DNA of 64,000 nt from Symsagittifera roscoffensis (Eukaryota; Xenacoelomorpha; Acoela; Convolutidae), in contig NC_087068.1 in NCBI RefSeq assembly GCF_963678635.1, positions 39,829,649 to 39,893,648 of the forward strand. The letters run 5' to 3'. Position 1 is the stretch's first letter. Every line of letters starts with the position of its first letter. Positions 62,641-64,000 of the stretch are shown in pieces. The notes below the pieces were generated by a model. That model was not told where the DNA came from. It saw nothing but the letters and a program-made list of their open reading frames with translations, and searched no databases. A program made the position numbers and the translations under genes.

Positions 62641-64000
62641 AGTTTCCACTAGATTCTGGTGTTGGCTACTGAACGTTTCTTCAGTTTTGACATCTTTGAA
62701 TTACACAGCGACAATTTTTTGGGTTGTTAATGCATTGTGGGTATACTGACGGTTCATGGTAGTACTAAGTTTTCGATTTTGCTTTTCGTGTTTCTGAAAG
62801 ATGTTATTTTTTAAGCTTATCCTTGATGCGATCTTCGGTGGTACAAATTTTTTTCATTTTTCAGGACAGTGTGCAGCTAGTTTAATCATCTTGATATGGT
62901 TCATTGTTGTTCCATTCATCAATTATACTGGGTTAGCGATCGTTGCAGAAGCGGATTTGCGCTGTGGTGATTTTTTGCCCAAAAAAAGTTGTCGTCACAA
63001 ATTGGTAGTTTCCACTAGATTCTGGTGTTGGCTACTGAACGTTTCTTCAGTTTTGACATCTTTGAATTACACAGCGACAATTTTTTGGGTTGTTAATGCA
63101 TTGTGGGTATACTGACGGTTCATGGTAGTACTAAGTTTTTGACTTTGGTCTTTATGTTTCTGAAATATGTCATTTTTTGTGTTTATTCTTGATGCAATCT
63201 TCGGTGGTACAAAGTTTTTTCATTTTTCAGGACAGTGCGTGGCTAGTTAAAAAATCTTATTGTGTTCATTGTTGTTCAATTCATCAATTCTACTGGGTTA
63301 GCGATCTTTGCAGAAGCGGATTTGCGCTGTGGTGATTTTTGTCCGAAAAAAGTTGTCGTCACAATTTGGTAGCTAGCTTCTGGTATTGGGTACTGAATAA
63401 TTCTTCAGTTTTGACATCTTTGAAATACAGAGCGACAAATTTTTGGGTTGTTAGAAAATTTTGAGTATGTTGACGGTTCTTGGTAGTACTAAGTTTTCGA
63501 TTTTGCTTTCTGTGTTTCTAAAAAATGTCATTTTTTGTGTTTATCCTTGATGCGATCTTCAGTGGTAAAACTTATTTTCATTTTTCAGGACAGTGTGCAG
63601 CTAGTTTAATCATCTTGATATGGTTCATTGTTGTTCCATTCATCAATTATACTGGGTTAGCGATCGTTGCAGAAGCGGATTTGCGCTGTGGTGATTTTTT
63701 GCCCAAAAAAAGTTGTCGTCACAAATTGGTAGTTTCCACTAGATTCTGGTGTTGGCTACTGAACGTTTCTTCAGTTTTGACATCTTTGAATTACACAGCG
63801 ACAATTTTTTGGGTTGTTAATGCATTGTGGGTATACTGACGGTTCATGGTAGTACTAAGTTTTTGACTTTGGTCTTTATGTTTCTGAAATATGTCATTTT
63901 TTGTGTTTATTCTTGATGCAATCTTCGGTGGTACAAAGTTTTTTCATTTTTCAGGACAGTGCGTGGCTAGTTAAAAAATCTTATTGTGTTCATTGTTGTT
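62641..64000. repeat. Block VI: return of CGATCG-type monomers, 724-bp duplication
   Basis: The segment from about 62862 to 63276 repeats at 63586-64000 with an offset of 724 bp (gtgcag at 62871 and 63595), and the window ends within the right copy. Markers are gtgcagctagtttaatcatc, gatatggttcattg, ttgcccaaaaaaag and gaattacacagcg. The gtgcagctag form resembles the monomer at the left end of the window more than block V. No gene seen. Confidence 0.85.

Larger units (their letters stand above)
1..64000. repeat. Satellite DNA array, ~365-bp monomer, about 175 head-to-tail copies
   Basis: The same sequence recurs every 360-368 bp from the first to the last base, always in the same orientation. 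Landmarks in each monomer, in order, are: cttgatgtgttc; cattcatcaattctactgg; a CGATCGTTGCAG or CGATCTTTGCAG box; gcggatttgcgctgtgg; tttgtccgaaaaa; gtcgtcacaaattgg; ctagcttctgg; gttttgacatctttgaa; cagcgac; gttaatgc; gctgacggttcatgg; the palindrome tagtactaag; tttctgaaatatgtcat; gtgtttatccttgatgc; and a T-rich run ending in caggacagtgtgtggctag. Copies differ by substitutions and small indels but keep this order. Nothing interrupts the array. A eukaryotic heterochromatic satellite is the natural reading (inference). I do not recognise the family by name. Confidence 0.97.

Noticed and set aside
1-64000. CRISPR array
   Set aside because: The monomers are about 365 bp and homologous over their whole length. 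There are no short identical repeats with unrelated spacers and no cas genes.
1-64000. rDNA spacer, histone or other tandem gene cluster
   Set aside because: The unit is too short and holds no rRNA, tRNA or conserved coding sequence that I can recognise.

Overview
The whole 64-kb window is one uninterrupted, head-to-tail tandem array of an AT-rich satellite with a monomer of about 364-367 bp, roughly 175 copies. Every stretch I read on either strand is a recognisable copy of this monomer. I found no unique sequence, no transposon, no tRNA or rRNA gene, no CRISPR array and no convincing protein-coding gene. A megasatellite of this kind, with higher-order repeats (HORs), indels shared between copies and conversion-like patches, points to eukaryotic heterochromatin (centromeric, pericentromeric or a similar block). 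I cannot name the species. The monomer is not depleted in CpG, which would suit a lineage with little CpG methylation or an unmethylated array, but this does not identify a taxon.

Layout. Block I (1-6808) is the most diverged part: ordinary A-type monomers alternate with seven copies of a second, B-type monomer that I do not see again in the window. Block II (6809-9540) is a transition of A-type monomers. Block III (9541-28144) is a homogenised family with a 3-monomer HOR of 1086 bp, a cluster of five 290-bp deletion monomers (21.8-24.3 kb) and a 728-bp tandem duplication. Block IV (28145-36640) is marked by a 4-bp insertion that makes the palindrome AACGTACGTT. Block V (36641-62640) is the largest family. 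It mixes two linked haplotypes (gatgcgatcttcgg and gatgccatcttctg), shows HORs of 3, 4, 5 and more monomers, and holds a pair of 0.8-kb tracts lying 9.94 kb apart. Block VI (62641-64000) returns to variants like those at the left end and finishes inside a 724-bp duplication.

Evolutionary signals are the most informative content: nested unequal-crossover duplications, deletion junctions spread by amplification, and at least two mosaic monomers (29.4 kb and 47.8 kb) that carry short patches matching families about 21.6 kb away or at the far left edge. Because all monomers face the same way, the + strand is strongly T-rich and G-rich along the whole window (hand count of one monomer: 155 T, 79 A, 78 G, 52 C).

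Possible function is uncertain. Many block V monomers carry a minus-strand open frame of 67-68 codons with a good start context. The + strand of some monomers carries donor-like, branch-point-like and acceptor-like splice motifs. A GATCGTTGCAGAAGCGGA box loosely resembles a gapped CENP-B box. All three are testable suggestions, not annotations of function.
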